DNA from: an uncultured Slackia sp. | GTDB taxonomy: Bacteria; Actinomycetota; Coriobacteriia; Coriobacteriales; Eggerthellaceae | DNA: 64,000 bases | Reading direction: 5' to 3' | Assembly (NCBI RefSeq): GCF_934630525.1 | Contig: NZ_CAKTVX010000010.1 | Location: forward strand, 22,980-86,979 | Part shown: positions 26,265-35,082 of the stretch, in pieces | How positions within the stretch are numbered: the first letter of the stretch is position 1 | How the letters are laid out: the number at the start of each line of letters is the position of its first letter | Notes under the pieces: model-generated | What the model was told of the DNA's origin: nothing | Database searches by the model: none | Seen by the model: the letters and a program-made list of their open reading frames with translations, nothing else | Position numbers and translations under genes: made by a program

Positions 26265-27431
26265 TTACGCCTGCTGGCGGCCTGCCAGCAGCTTGCGCGA
26301 CAGCGTGATGAACGCGAGCACGCCCAGGGCCACCACGCCGAGCACCACCACAATTTCGACCCAGGTGGGGCTGTAGGTGCCAAGCGTCGCCCACACATCC
26401 ATGCCCGAGGCACCGCGCGCGGCCGTCGAGCCGGAAATCACGCCGGGCGCGCCCGAGATGTTGAACGTAAAGAACGAGGTGAACAGCAACCACACGCGTT
26501 TACAGAACACACCCACGATAACCAGCACGCACGACACGCCGACGAGCTTCATGTTTGCGCGGTTTTTCTCAAAAACCATCAGGCAGAACGGAATCACTAG
26601 GCCACCGATAATCTCGATCCAGAAAAACGGCGCGGTAATGCCCATGGCCATGATGCCCAGCGCCTCGGCACCCTTCGCACCGGGGTATGCCATGGTGAGG
26701 CATTCGCAGCCGATGAAGAACGCGTCGATGGCGATGCAGGTGGCAAGCAGGCCGGCCAGGCTGGAAATGAGCTTTTTCTCGACCTTGAACAGGCCCGATT
26801 TGTTCAGTCCCATGAGCGACAGCAGCAAAAGCGCCAGGCCCGAATCCATGGCGGACGCCACGAAAATCGGCGCCATGATGGCTGAATACCATTCCTTGGC
26901 GAGCTGCAGGCCGAAGATCCACGCAGTCACGCTGTGCACCAGAATGGCGATGGGCAGCGCGAAGCGCGACACGATAGACACCTTATGCTCGGCGCCAGGC
27001 TTCTTCGAGCACATAAACACCAAGTACACGATGTTGATGATGAGATAGCACGTGATGACGACCATATCCCACAGCAGGACCGACGCGGGGTTGGGCCCGG
27101 TAATAATGCGCCACACACGTTGAATGCCGCCCAGATCGATAAGCACGAACATGCCGGCGAGGCAAATGCACACGGTAGAACAGATAACCGCAGGCAGCGC
27201 CACTTTTTTATACTCGGCGATATGGAACACGCTCGCCGAGCTGGCCACAATAAGACCACCCGCCGACAGGCCCACGAAGAACATGAAGCAGGTAATATAC
27301 AGGCCCCACGACACGCCGTTGTTCATACCGGTCACGCCGAGGCCGTTGATAAGCTGGTAGATCCACGCGGCACCGCCCGCCACCACGAAGGCGCCCAGGA
27401 TGCCGTACGTCATCTTCAATTTGCTAGACAT
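26265..27431 (-). CDS. NrfD/PsrC/DmsC-type membrane anchor subunit
   Basis: A 388-residue integral membrane protein with about 10 predicted helices and the NrfD pattern (WGLYITCFMFFVGLSAGGLIVASS near residues 40-65). Such subunits anchor the molybdopterin and Fe-S subunits and exchange electrons with menaquinol. It starts 10 nt after the 4Fe-4S gene. It does not carry haem-type histidine pairs. In the operon it is the third of four genes. Confidence 0.9.
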   Translation of the reverse strand: MSSKLKMTYGILGAFVVAGGAAWIYQLINGLGVTGMNNGVSWGLYITCFMFFVGLSAGGLIVASSASVFHIAEYKKVALPAVICSTVCICLAGMFVLIDLGGIQRVWRIITGPNPASVLLWDMVVITCYLIINIVYLVFMCSKKPGAEHKVSIVSRFALPIAILVHSVTAWIFGLQLAKEWYSAIMAPIFVASAMDSGLALLLLSLMGLNKSGLFKVEKKLISSLAGLLATCIAIDAFFIGCECLTMAYPGAKGAEALGIMAMGITAPFFWIEIIGGLVIPFCLMVFEKNRANMKLVGVSCVLVIVGVFCKRVWLLFTSFFTFNISGAPGVISGSTAARGASGMDVWATLGTYSPTWVEIVVVLGVVALGVLAFITLSRKLLAGRQQA

Positions 27432-27441
27432 TGCGCACCTC

Positions 27442-28059
27442 CTAATTGAAGTAGTGGACTTGCGGACGCGTACCCTGCTCTTCGAGCAGCACATAGGCAT
27501 GGCGCTTCGCGATAACCTGCGAGATTTCGCTAGCCGGATCGTCAAGATCACCATAGATTCGAGCCTTTGCGGGGCAACATGCCACGCACATAGGTTCTTC
27601 GCCGCGGTCGGTGCGCTCTTTGCACAGCGTGCACTTCTCCATTACGCCCTTCTGTCTTGTTGGAACAGACGCGTCTCCGTATACAAAATCGGGCGTACGC
27701 TTCGGTTCGCTCCAGTTGAACACACGAGCGTTGTACGGGCAGGCGGCCATGCACATACGGCAGCCGATGCACTTGTCGTAGTCGATTTCCACGCGGCCCT
27801 TATCGTCTTTGTAGGTAGCACCCGTCGGGCACACGCGCAAACACGCCGGGTTCTCGCAATGCTGGCACGCAAGCGGCGTATACACACGCTCAAGATTGGG
27901 GTACGTCCCCAAAGCACCGTCTTCCACATCGCAGCCCTCGGTGAGCACGCGATTCCAACGCATGCCGTCGGGCACGCCGTTCTGCATTTTGCAGGCGAAC
28001 GCGCATGTCTGACACCCGATGCAGCGCGTTTGATTGATTGCTATAGCCAATTTCGTCAT
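27442..28059 (-). CDS. 4Fe-4S electron transfer subunit (DmsB-like)
   Basis: A 205-residue protein with four [4Fe-4S] motifs: CIGCQTCAFACK at about 13-24, CQHCENPACLRVCPTGA near 65-81, CIGCRMCMAACPYNA near 96-110, and CTLC...CVACCPAKA near 142-165. It passes electrons from the membrane subunit to the molybdopterin subunit. It has no signal of its own and would be co-exported. It begins 10 nt after the catalytic gene. Confidence 0.93.
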   Translation of the reverse strand: MTKLAIAINQTRCIGCQTCAFACKMQNGVPDGMRWNRVLTEGCDVEDGALGTYPNLERVYTPLACQHCENPACLRVCPTGATYKDDKGRVEIDYDKCIGCRMCMAACPYNARVFNWSEPKRTPDFVYGDASVPTRQKGVMEKCTLCKERTDRGEEPMCVACCPAKARIYGDLDDPASEISQVIAKRHAYVLLEEQGTRPQVHYFN

Positions 28060-28069
28060 CGTTTGTCAC

Positions 28070-30496
28070 CTACGCTTTCTCGACCTGGACCAACGTGTCG
28101 TTATACGGAATCTGGGGGCCATGCATCATCACATAGCAACGCTCGTTGCGCGCCGAATTTGTCACATTCTGCAAAAAGCCCTGCTTGTAGTATTTCGTAT
28201 ACGTGGTTTCGGCCATAAAGAGCACACCCGGGCGCAGGCTCTGGTTCACGAGCACCGTTGCAACAAATTCGCCGCGTTCGTTGAACACGCGCACGTCGTC
28301 TCCGGTCTTCAGGCCACGCACCTCGGCATCGCTCGGACACATATTCACACACGGCCCAAAGTCTTCCTGGAACCACGGAGACGCGCTGTAATACGCATGG
28401 ATACGATAGCGGCTCTTACCCTGCATAAAGTACAGCGGATATTTCTCTTTAAGAGGGTTCTCTTCGTAGGCCTCGTCGGGCGTCTCATACACCGGAAGCT
28501 GATGCCCTTGATCCAAAAGCGTCTCGAAATAACACTCTATCTTCGTCGACGGCGTTAGATACACCTGGTCGGCAAATCCATCGGGACGATAATCCGGCCC
28601 CGTTTCGGGCATGGCGATGCAGCCGCCTTGCTTCAGCAAAGCATCATAGGTAATGCCCTCCATCGCCGGATCGAGTTCTTTAGCGCCCTCGAGCGAGAAA
28701 CGCGCCAACTCCTCATACGATTTCGGCAGAAGGTCCTCTAGACCCCACTTCGCTGCCAGCAAGCGCTCAATTTGAAGATCGCTCTTCGACTCAAACAGCG
28801 GGTCAATCATGCCATTCGCAAGCATCACATGGCCATAGCTAGCGCGCAATTGTTTGACGTTTTCCTCGCATTCGAACTTCGTGCACGCGGGAAGCACGAT
28901 GTCGGCGTAATCGACCGCAGACGAGTGATAGATATCGCAAATCGCAAAGAAGTCGAGCGTTTTAACCCATTCGAGCATGTCATTTGCGCTACCCGCCTCA
29001 AGCGTAAACACGTCGCCAAACGTGAGCGCAGCATGCACATTATTCTTTTTGTAAGGCATATCGTAGAGCGCGATTTGCGATTCCGAGGGCACATACTCTT
29101 TGGGAAGCTCCCACGCATTGAATGTCGGCGAGGGGTCGTTCGTTCCGCCCGCCCCATAGTGGCCCGAACCCGCGCCTTTCTTTCCAAAATTACCCGTAAG
29201 AGCCGTCAGGATTGATACGGAATGGCCCAAAACGTCGGCATTAGTGTATTTATCGGGACCGCCAAGGCCGAAATCGATAATCGCCGGGCCGTTATTTGCA
29301 TAGCGGTCGGCAAGCGCGACAATAGTATCTTCGTCAATACCCGACACGCTAGAAGCCCAAGCGGTAGTGCAATTGGCAATCCACTCTTTGATCAGGGAGA
29401 ACTCGGTAACGTATTTCTCGCCGGCAACTACCCATTCGCCTTCAAGCGCGGGAACCGCAGACGGATCATCGTAGAGCTTCGGGGAATCGGTTAGCGTATC
29501 CCATACATACGGCTTTCCAACTTCTTCCTTATCGACGACCGTCGGATTAGGACACATTTCGTCCGCGCTGCGATAGTTCTTGCCTGTTTCGCGATTCACC
29601 AAGAAGCATACCGAAGTATTCGCTTTCATGAATTTTTCATCGTACCATTTGTTCTCAATGATTGAGTTAATCATGCCCTGGATAAGCGCCGCATCAGAAC
29701 CCGGCAGAATCGGCAGCCATTCGTCAGATTTTGACGCCGTTCCGCTGAAACGGGGATCGACCGTCACGATATACACGCCAGCCTCTTTGGCATCCATAAG
29801 CGAACGCGACCACACAATGGCGCTTTCGAGAGGATTATGGCCAAGCTGGATGATAGTTGACGCGTCAGAGAATTCCTTGATAGAACGCGCAGGAAGGAAA
29901 GTGAACGCTCCGAATGCCGGCGTGGTGCCATTCGCCTGGCCACGGTCGAGGCCCCAATTGCCACCCGTCTCCGCATGAATCAGCGAAGTAATCCATTCAA
30001 AACCGATACCAGCCTCGGTCGATTTGCGCACGAATACCGAATTCTCGCCGTATGTTTCCTGGGATTTCTTAAGCTCCTGATAGATGGTATCGATTGCTTC
30101 ATCCCAACTTATTTGGACGAACTTACCTTCGCCGCGCTCGCCCACGCGCTTCATAGGAGTCTGCAGGCGATCCTCGGAATAAATATGGGCGACCTCATTA
30201 ATGCCACGCAGGCAGATTGTGCGGTGGCTTTCCTCGGCCAAGTCGCTCGGCTCGATGAGGCTCACGCGTTCATCGCGAATAGTGCATTTAAGATTGCAGC
30301 CAGTCAAGCAATGGAACTGATGGCAAAGATGAGCAACCCGTTCACCGCCATCGGCATGCGCCTCGGCGGGCGCGAACCAGCCGTTCGTTGTCGCCATACC
30401 GCCAGCGCCAGCGAGACCGACCGCGCCAACCGCGGCGGTTGTTTTGAGAAAGTTCCTGCGCGTCATCATGGCGCGCGGCGTCGTCGATTCCGACAT
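28070..30496 (-). CDS. TAT-exported molybdopterin oxidoreductase (DMSO reductase family)
   Basis: An 808-residue catalytic subunit. The TAT signal TRRNFLK lies at residues 12-18, with a hydrophobic stretch and an Ala-rich cleavage region to about 48. The [4Fe-4S] site is C57-x4-C62-x3-C66-x27-C94. The bis-MGD domains follow, ending with the MHGPQIPYN region. No Sec codon is present. Eggerthellaceae carry many such enzymes, including catechol dehydroxylases and reductases for S-oxides or N-oxides; which substrate this one uses cannot be read from the sequence. ATG 30496 follows GGGGGAGAG. A promoter with three operator repeats lies about 130 nt upstream. Confidence 0.92.
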   Translation of the reverse strand: MSESTTPRAMMTRRNFLKTTAAVGAVGLAGAGGMATTNGWFAPAEAHADGGERVAHLCHQFHCLTGCNLKCTIRDERVSLIEPSDLAEESHRTICLRGINEVAHIYSEDRLQTPMKRVGERGEGKFVQISWDEAIDTIYQELKKSQETYGENSVFVRKSTEAGIGFEWITSLIHAETGGNWGLDRGQANGTTPAFGAFTFLPARSIKEFSDASTIIQLGHNPLESAIVWSRSLMDAKEAGVYIVTVDPRFSGTASKSDEWLPILPGSDAALIQGMINSIIENKWYDEKFMKANTSVCFLVNRETGKNYRSADEMCPNPTVVDKEEVGKPYVWDTLTDSPKLYDDPSAVPALEGEWVVAGEKYVTEFSLIKEWIANCTTAWASSVSGIDEDTIVALADRYANNGPAIIDFGLGGPDKYTNADVLGHSVSILTALTGNFGKKGAGSGHYGAGGTNDPSPTFNAWELPKEYVPSESQIALYDMPYKKNNVHAALTFGDVFTLEAGSANDMLEWVKTLDFFAICDIYHSSAVDYADIVLPACTKFECEENVKQLRASYGHVMLANGMIDPLFESKSDLQIERLLAAKWGLEDLLPKSYEELARFSLEGAKELDPAMEGITYDALLKQGGCIAMPETGPDYRPDGFADQVYLTPSTKIECYFETLLDQGHQLPVYETPDEAYEENPLKEKYPLYFMQGKSRYRIHAYYSASPWFQEDFGPCVNMCPSDAEVRGLKTGDDVRVFNERGEFVATVLVNQSLRPGVLFMAETTYTKYYKQGFLQNVTNSARNERCYVMMHGPQIPYNDTLVQVEKA

Positions 30497-30627
30497 CTCT
30501 CCCCCTTCGAAACATCGGAATGCCTTTCCGCAAATGCCCCCTTACGGCCCGTCGGCCGCCCCCAGGACCAATTCGCTCAGCATTCCCCAATACTTCTTCG
30601 CTGAAATTGGCCAAATTCCATGCCACC

Positions 30628-30688
30628 AATATACGAAATTGTCTTATGACAATCAATAATTATCATAAGACAATTTGTCATAGGACAA
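30628..30688 (-). promoter_or_regulatory. promoter and triple TTGTC-N4-GACAA operator of the molybdoenzyme operon
   Basis: On the minus strand, TTGATT (complement of 30651-30656), a 17-bp spacer and TATATT (complement of 30628-30633). Three 14-bp near-palindromes overlap or precede it: 30639-30652 (TTGTCTTATGACAA), 30660-30673 (TTATCATAAGACAA) and 30675-30688 (TTGTCATAGGACAA). The first covers the spacer between -35 and -10. The same motif lies at 33246-33259 before the operon encoding the GntR regulator. Confidence 0.75.
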
Positions 30689-30761
30689 TTCTATTTTGAG
30701 GATAATTCAACGCGGGAGGGGTAACCGAAGCATGGGAAGGACGCCCGAGCACCCAAGCGGA

Positions 30762-31781
30762 CTACGCGCCCGCGTTCTTCTTCAGCGCATCCTTCATCGA
30801 GTCGCCGAGCACATCGCCGAATCCTTCGCTGAAGCTGCTCGGCATAACCACCGTACCGCCCGTCTCGCGCACGCTTTCATACAGCAGATGCATCGCACGC
30901 AGACGCAGGGCTTCATCGTTGTTTTCGTACACGCGCCCAATGCCGTCGAGCATATCGGCCACGTCTTGCTCGCCTTCCATGAGGATGATGCGGGCCTTGC
31001 GGCGCTGCTCGGCCTGAGCCTCAAGCGACATGGCATCGTGCAACTCGCGCGGCAGCAGAATGTCACGCACCTCGACCGACAATACCGTGATGCCCCAGTC
31101 GGCGCACTTTTCTTCGAGCGCCTTTTTCAGCTCGCGGTCGAGCTGTTGGCGGCGAATGGCGACCTCGGCCACATTCGCACGGCCAATCGCATCGCGCAGC
31201 GCCGTTTGGGCGGCAAGCTCCACCGCGCGCGTGAAATCGCTCACCTCGGTGCATGCCGCCTTCGCATCCCACACCATCCAGAACAGCACGGCGTTCACAT
31301 TAAGCGGCACCAAGTCGCTTGTCAGCGTTTCCTCGGCGCCGAATGTAGTCACGCGCATGCGCCCGTCGACGCGCATCACATTCTGCTCGATGATGGGGAA
31401 CGTCCAGAACAGGCCGGGACCGCTGACGCGATTGAATTTGCCCAGCCGCAGCACGACCACCTTTTCCCACTGCTGCGCAATGTGAATACCCATAATTGCC
31501 AAAAGCGCCACAACCGCCGCCGCCACGATACCAATGGCGCCAATGCGGCCCGCAACCGCGTACCATATCCCTGCGACCAGCGCGAACGCAATTACGAACA
31601 CCGTTGCCGAGAACAACCACACGCCCGCATTGTTCGCACGCTCGCCCACCATTTCAGTATGCGGCGCGGGCACCACGCCCTTGGCCGACGCGGCCGGGCC
31701 CGCCGGCGCTGTCGTCGCGGGCACCGCGCCCGAAAAATTGGTTTGCTGCTTGCTCTTCTTTCCGAACGCCACGCGTATCAC
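30762..31781 (-). CDS. SPFH/stomatin-like membrane protein
   Basis: A 339-residue protein with two N-terminal hydrophobic segments (about residues 53-75 and 79-98) and an SPFH/band-7 domain (about 105-290: EKVVVLRLGKFNRVSGPGLFWTFPIIE, then the VDGRMRV strand and a helical DAMSLEAQAEQRRKA region). Stomatin-like proteins form membrane oligomers and affect microdomains or proteolysis. The start is GTG at 31781, overlapping the GntR stop as GTGA, so translation is coupled. It has an Ala/Pro-rich N-terminal cytosolic tail. The link to NrfD/GntR is unusual. Confidence 0.85.
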   Translation of the reverse strand: MIRVAFGKKSKQQTNFSGAVPATTAPAGPAASAKGVVPAPHTEMVGERANNAGVWLFSATVFVIAFALVAGIWYAVAGRIGAIGIVAAAVVALLAIMGIHIAQQWEKVVVLRLGKFNRVSGPGLFWTFPIIEQNVMRVDGRMRVTTFGAEETLTSDLVPLNVNAVLFWMVWDAKAACTEVSDFTRAVELAAQTALRDAIGRANVAEVAIRRQQLDRELKKALEEKCADWGITVLSVEVRDILLPRELHDAMSLEAQAEQRRKARIILMEGEQDVADMLDGIGRVYENNDEALRLRAMHLLYESVRETGGTVVMPSSFSEGFGDVLGDSMKDALKKNAGA

Positions 31782-32251
31782 GCTCCCGTTTTAGCCGAAG
31801 GCACGTCGCCCGCGCCCATGTCGAGCTTGATCACCCTGCTCGCCGCTTTATCGACAGAAGCCGTGGCGCCCGCTCGCTTCAGCTTGCTCACTTTGCGTGA
31901 CACAAGGGCCACCACGTCATCGGGTGAAAGTCCCATGTCCAAACACGCCTGGATACAATCGTCAATCACACCATCGACCTCGCTGGCATGTTCCGACCAC
32001 ACCTCGTCTTCGATGTTGCGCACGAACGCGCCGCGCCCACGCACCGACTCGATGTATCCATCGGATGCAAGGCTCAAATACGCCTTGTTCACCGTGTTGT
32101 AGTTCACTGAGATTTCAGACGCCAAGCCACGCACCGTTGGCAGCTGGTCACCCGGGGCAAGCTCGCCCGTCTCGATAAGGTGCGCGATGCGGCGCGAAAG
32201 TTGAGCCCACACGGGCACGTCGCTCATTTGGTCTATTTGAAACGAAAGCAT
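31778..32251 (-). CDS. GntR-family transcriptional regulator (YtrA-like)
   Basis: A 157-residue regulator. The N-terminal GntR winged helix (about residues 1-75, with LPTVRGLASEISVNYNTVNKAYLSLASDGYIESVRGRGAFV) is followed by a short helical tail, as in the YtrA subfamily, which lacks a large ligand domain. YtrA-type regulators often repress their own operon. It lies between an NrfD gene and an SPFH gene with gaps of 14 and -4 nt. A TTGTC-N4-GACAA palindrome upstream of the operon is the likely site of autoregulation (inference). Confidence 0.9.
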   Translation of the reverse strand: MLSFQIDQMSDVPVWAQLSRRIAHLIETGELAPGDQLPTVRGLASEISVNYNTVNKAYLSLASDGYIESVRGRGAFVRNIEDEVWSEHASEVDGVIDDCIQACLDMGLSPDDVVALVSRKVSKLKRAGATASVDKAASRVIKLDMGAGDVPSAKTGA

Positions 32252-32265
32252 GGGGTTCCTTCCGC

Positions 32266-33231
32266 CTAAAGGGTCGATATTTCCGGATGCGCACCCGCAC
32301 CCACCAGGCACACTCGCAAGACAATGCCGCCGACAAGTACGCACGCGCATGCCGCGAGCGCAAATCGCGAGGAATGGCCCGATTTCACCCAAAGGCTGTC
32401 GAACAGCAATGGAGCCGCAAGGCCTACCGCAATAAGACCGAGCCAAAACGCGGGCGCGAAATCGCCGAGCACGAGGTTCTCAGCAGACGTGAGAAGCGTC
32501 GCCTGGGTCTGGCTTGCAGCGTCAACATGCAACGCCGAAACCGTGAGCGCCACAAGACAAGCGACCTCTACCGCAATAAGGGCCGCGTCGCATTTTGCAA
32601 TGACCGAAAGCGCCCTGTCGAAGGCTTTCGCCATATTGGCGGCATGAGCCGAAAGCACCGCGAGTGCGCAGCCGCACGACGCCGACGACGCCACGAACAG
32701 TACCGGCACGAACGGGGAATTCCACAGCGGTACCGAGCCAATGCTCTGCAGCAAAAGCCCCGTGTAGGCCATGACGCAGAAAGAAACGAGCAGCGCGACG
32801 GCCTGCGTCGCGAAAACCACGCGCAAGCGTCGGCCGCTTGAACCTCGCCAGCCGATGCGCAGCCACGCGAGCGCAAGCGCGAGCGAAAGCACAAAGCACG
32901 CAAGAACGGCAAACGAGCCAACGGCAATATAGCTGACTCTTGGAGAGAAGAGCAGCGCGACCAACGCATCGAAACGTCCCAGGTCAAACGACAAGCACGC
33001 CGCACCCACAAGGAGGCACGCCGCCGCGCACGAATAGGCCGCGACGTAGAATCGGCCGTAATACGGGGCGAATTCGGCGTTCGCCACGACACCGCGAGGC
33101 GAACGCAGCGCCAAAACCGACGCGACAAAGCACGCGCCCGCACCCGCGCCGCCCAAAAACAAATATGCCACGACCAAGTCGCTCAGCACCGAATGCCCCC
33201 ATTGCCAAACCGCCTTTGGGAAATCATACAC
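32266..33231 (-). CDS. NrfD/PsrC-like membrane protein
   Basis: A 321-residue protein with about nine predicted helices. The start WGHSVLSDLVVAYLFLGGAGAGACF is typical of NrfD/PsrC quinone-interacting subunits. It has no Fe-S or molybdopterin partner in its own operon, so it may serve the molybdoenzyme operon that carries the same operator. The GTG start at 33231 is uncertain: no clear ribosome site is seen, and the operator ends only 15 nt upstream. A shorter start within the first 15 codons is possible. Confidence 0.8.
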   Translation of the reverse strand: MYDFPKAVWQWGHSVLSDLVVAYLFLGGAGAGACFVASVLALRSPRGVVANAEFAPYYGRFYVAAYSCAAACLLVGAACLSFDLGRFDALVALLFSPRVSYIAVGSFAVLACFVLSLALALAWLRIGWRGSSGRRLRVVFATQAVALLVSFCVMAYTGLLLQSIGSVPLWNSPFVPVLFVASSASCGCALAVLSAHAANMAKAFDRALSVIAKCDAALIAVEVACLVALTVSALHVDAASQTQATLLTSAENLVLGDFAPAFWLGLIAVGLAAPLLFDSLWVKSGHSSRFALAACACVLVGGIVLRVCLVGAGAHPEISTL

Positions 33232-33245
33232 CGAATCACACTCGA

Positions 33246-33259
33246 TTGTCGTATGACAA
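33246..33259. promoter_or_regulatory. TTGTC-N4-GACAA operator upstream of the NrfD-GntR-SPFH operon
   Basis: TTGTCGTATGACAA, a palindrome matching the three sites at 30639-30688. It lies 15-28 nt before the NrfD start codon, a position suited to repression. Confidence 0.65.
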
Positions 33260-33321
33260 AGAACGGAAAAGGCGCAGAGACGCGAGAGTCACGAACCGTT
33301 ACCGTTTGTTCGCTATTATTT

Positions 33322-33342
33322 AGAACATTTGTTTGCTATGCT
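33322..33342 (+). promoter_or_regulatory. SOS (LexA) box and -10 of the dinD-like gene
   Basis: AGAACATTTGTTTG (33322-33335) resembles the Gram-positive LexA box CGAACRNRYGTTYC with about 11 of 14 matches, directly followed by a TATGCT -10 (33337-33342). It lies 37-57 nt upstream of the start codon. Confidence 0.55.
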
Positions 33343-33378
33343 GCGCAGTAACGGGAAAAGCAGGAGCAAGGGGCACAT

Positions 33379-34233
33379 ATGGACAGCAAGGAGATTGAAA
33401 ATCGCAGGCTTACGCTTGATGATTTAGCGCACTACGACAAAACCGCCGAAGTTGAATTCTGGTACGCGCGAGAAATCATGGAGCTCTTTGGCTATGAGCA
33501 ATGGCGGCGCTTCGAGGATGCCATCAAGAGAGCAATGATTTCCGAGAAAACCTCAAAAAGACCAGGTGAACACCATTTTGCCGAGGTCGGCAAAATGGTC
33601 GAACTCGGTAGCGGAAGCAAACGAAAAATAAGAGACTACAAGCTCACTCGGTACGCGTGCTATCTCATCGCGATGAACGGCGATCCACGTAAAGAAGAAA
33701 TTGCGTTCGCGCAGAGCTATTTCGCATTGAAGACCCGCAAGCAAGAGCTCATCGAAGAGCGCATGCTTGCGATTTCCAGAATAGCAGCACGAGACGGGCT
33801 CATCGAAGCCGAAAGGGTGTTCTCGGCTAACGTGTACGAACGCGGTGTCGACAGTGCAGGCATCGGACGCGTTCGTTCGAAGGGCGACCGTGCCCTTTTC
33901 GGCGGGCATTCGACAGCATCCATGAAGAAGCGGATTGGTATCAGAGACAGCGCTCCCCTCGCCGACCGCCTACCAGCAGTAACAATCGCCGCAAAGCAGC
34001 TTGCGACAGAGCTCACCAACCACAACATCGAAGAACGCGACCTCTATGGTGAAAAATCCATTACCGTTGAACATGTTCAAAATAACGAAGGTGTTCGCGA
34101 CTTGCTCGGGAAACGAGGCATTAAACCGGAAGACCTTTCCGCGGAAGAGGACGTCAAGAAGTTACGTCGCAAGGTAGACGGCGATAAAAGAAAGCTCGAG
34201 CAAGAATCGAAGGGGTTTCCGTCGGAAGAATAG
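33379..34233 (+). CDS. dinD: DinD-like DNA damage-inducible protein
   Basis: A 284-residue protein resembling E. coli DinD: the BRO/Anti-N-like first part (AEVEFWYAREIMELFGYEQWRRFEDAI...), the DYKLTRYACYLIAMNGDPRKEEIAFAQSYFA block, and a helical second part ending in a charged Lys/Glu tail. DinD inhibits RecA-mediated strand exchange in E. coli. The gene is a single plus-strand unit among minus-strand genes, has lower GC than its neighbours, and carries a LexA-like box, so it was perhaps acquired by transfer. AAGGGG lies 5 nt before the ATG. Confidence 0.85.
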   Translation: MDSKEIENRRLTLDDLAHYDKTAEVEFWYAREIMELFGYEQWRRFEDAIKRAMISEKTSKRPGEHHFAEVGKMVELGSGSKRKIRDYKLTRYACYLIAMNGDPRKEEIAFAQSYFALKTRKQELIEERMLAISRIAARDGLIEAERVFSANVYERGVDSAGIGRVRSKGDRALFGGHSTASMKKRIGIRDSAPLADRLPAVTIAAKQLATELTNHNIEERDLYGEKSITVEHVQNNEGVRDLLGKRGIKPEDLSAEEDVKKLRRKVDGDKRKLEQESKGFPSEE

Positions 34234-34372
34234 GCAGGGCGTACAATATGGCCCCAAAACACCCACAATCGCAAGAAGGAAATAAAAGAATTCCCCCACC
34301 ATTAACATGGCGGAGGAATGGGCACATCGAAGTATATGTTCCCTCTTGGGAGAAGAACGCCGGGCCTGTACG

Positions 34373-35068
34373 CTACCGCTTCCAGCAAGGCGTGCCGGCG
34401 GCGCGCAGCGTGCAGTTCTGCCTACAGGCGCAACCATCGCAGCTTGCCTTCACGCCCGATATTTCATCGAGGTTCGCGTCGGCGTCGAACAGGCCCACGA
34501 ACGCCGTGACGCTCTTTGCGGGAATGAGCAAATTCGATTCCGTCGCCACCATGCCAAAGCACTTGTCAGCTGCGAGCACGCGCACGATTTCCGGCTGAAG
34601 CGCGAGCGGCAAATCGCCGTAGCCGGGGCTATAGCGCCAGTTCGTGCGCATGCCTCGCTTCGCGGCATCGGCAACCACGGCCGCCTCGCACGCATCGGCC
34701 ACGCTTTCCACGAGCGAACTTCCCGCCGCACCGTAAATGGCCGCGTCGAGTGCGCTCTGCGCTTTCCGCCGCGCCATGGCCGCTTCGTTCGCCACGCCAA
34801 GCGTGCAAGCCAGAACAGCGCATTCCGCAGCACCTTTCAAATGGCGCGCGATATCGGCGCCCTCGAGCACGAGCGAGCTGCCCACAAGCCGCACGCCCCG
34901 CTCGCACGCCTCGATGGGAAACGAGCGAAACACGAACCCCGGCCGAGCCTCGCGCTCGCACGCCGCGATGTTTTTATCGATGCGCGCTTCCATCTCAGCA
35001 TCGAGTGCCTGCCCCGCGTAACCCAAATAGCGCAGCGCCTCTGACTTATTAACCTTGTAATCAGGCAT
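34373..35068 (-). CDS. vitamin B12-dependent methionine synthase activation domain protein
   Basis: A 231-residue protein corresponding to the MetH reactivation (SAM-binding) domain alone, with YSPGYGDLPLALQPEIVRVLAA as the signature block and a C-terminal cysteine cluster CDGCACRQNC that is extra to the domain. In MetH this domain binds SAM and re-methylates oxidised cobalamin. It lies 14 nt after metF. Stand-alone versions occur in anaerobes beside metF or metV-type genes; the C-terminal cysteines could bind a cluster that supplies reducing power (inference). Confidence 0.85.
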   Translation of the reverse strand: MPDYKVNKSEALRYLGYAGQALDAEMEARIDKNIAACEREARPGFVFRSFPIEACERGVRLVGSSLVLEGADIARHLKGAAECAVLACTLGVANEAAMARRKAQSALDAAIYGAAGSSLVESVADACEAAVVADAAKRGMRTNWRYSPGYGDLPLALQPEIVRVLAADKCFGMVATESNLLIPAKSVTAFVGLFDADANLDEISGVKASCDGCACRQNCTLRAAGTPCWKR

Positions 35069-35082
35069 TTTGCAGCCAGGCG

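Noticed and set aside
28070..30496. A second selenocysteine-containing molybdoenzyme
   Set aside because: The frame runs 808 codons without an internal TGA.
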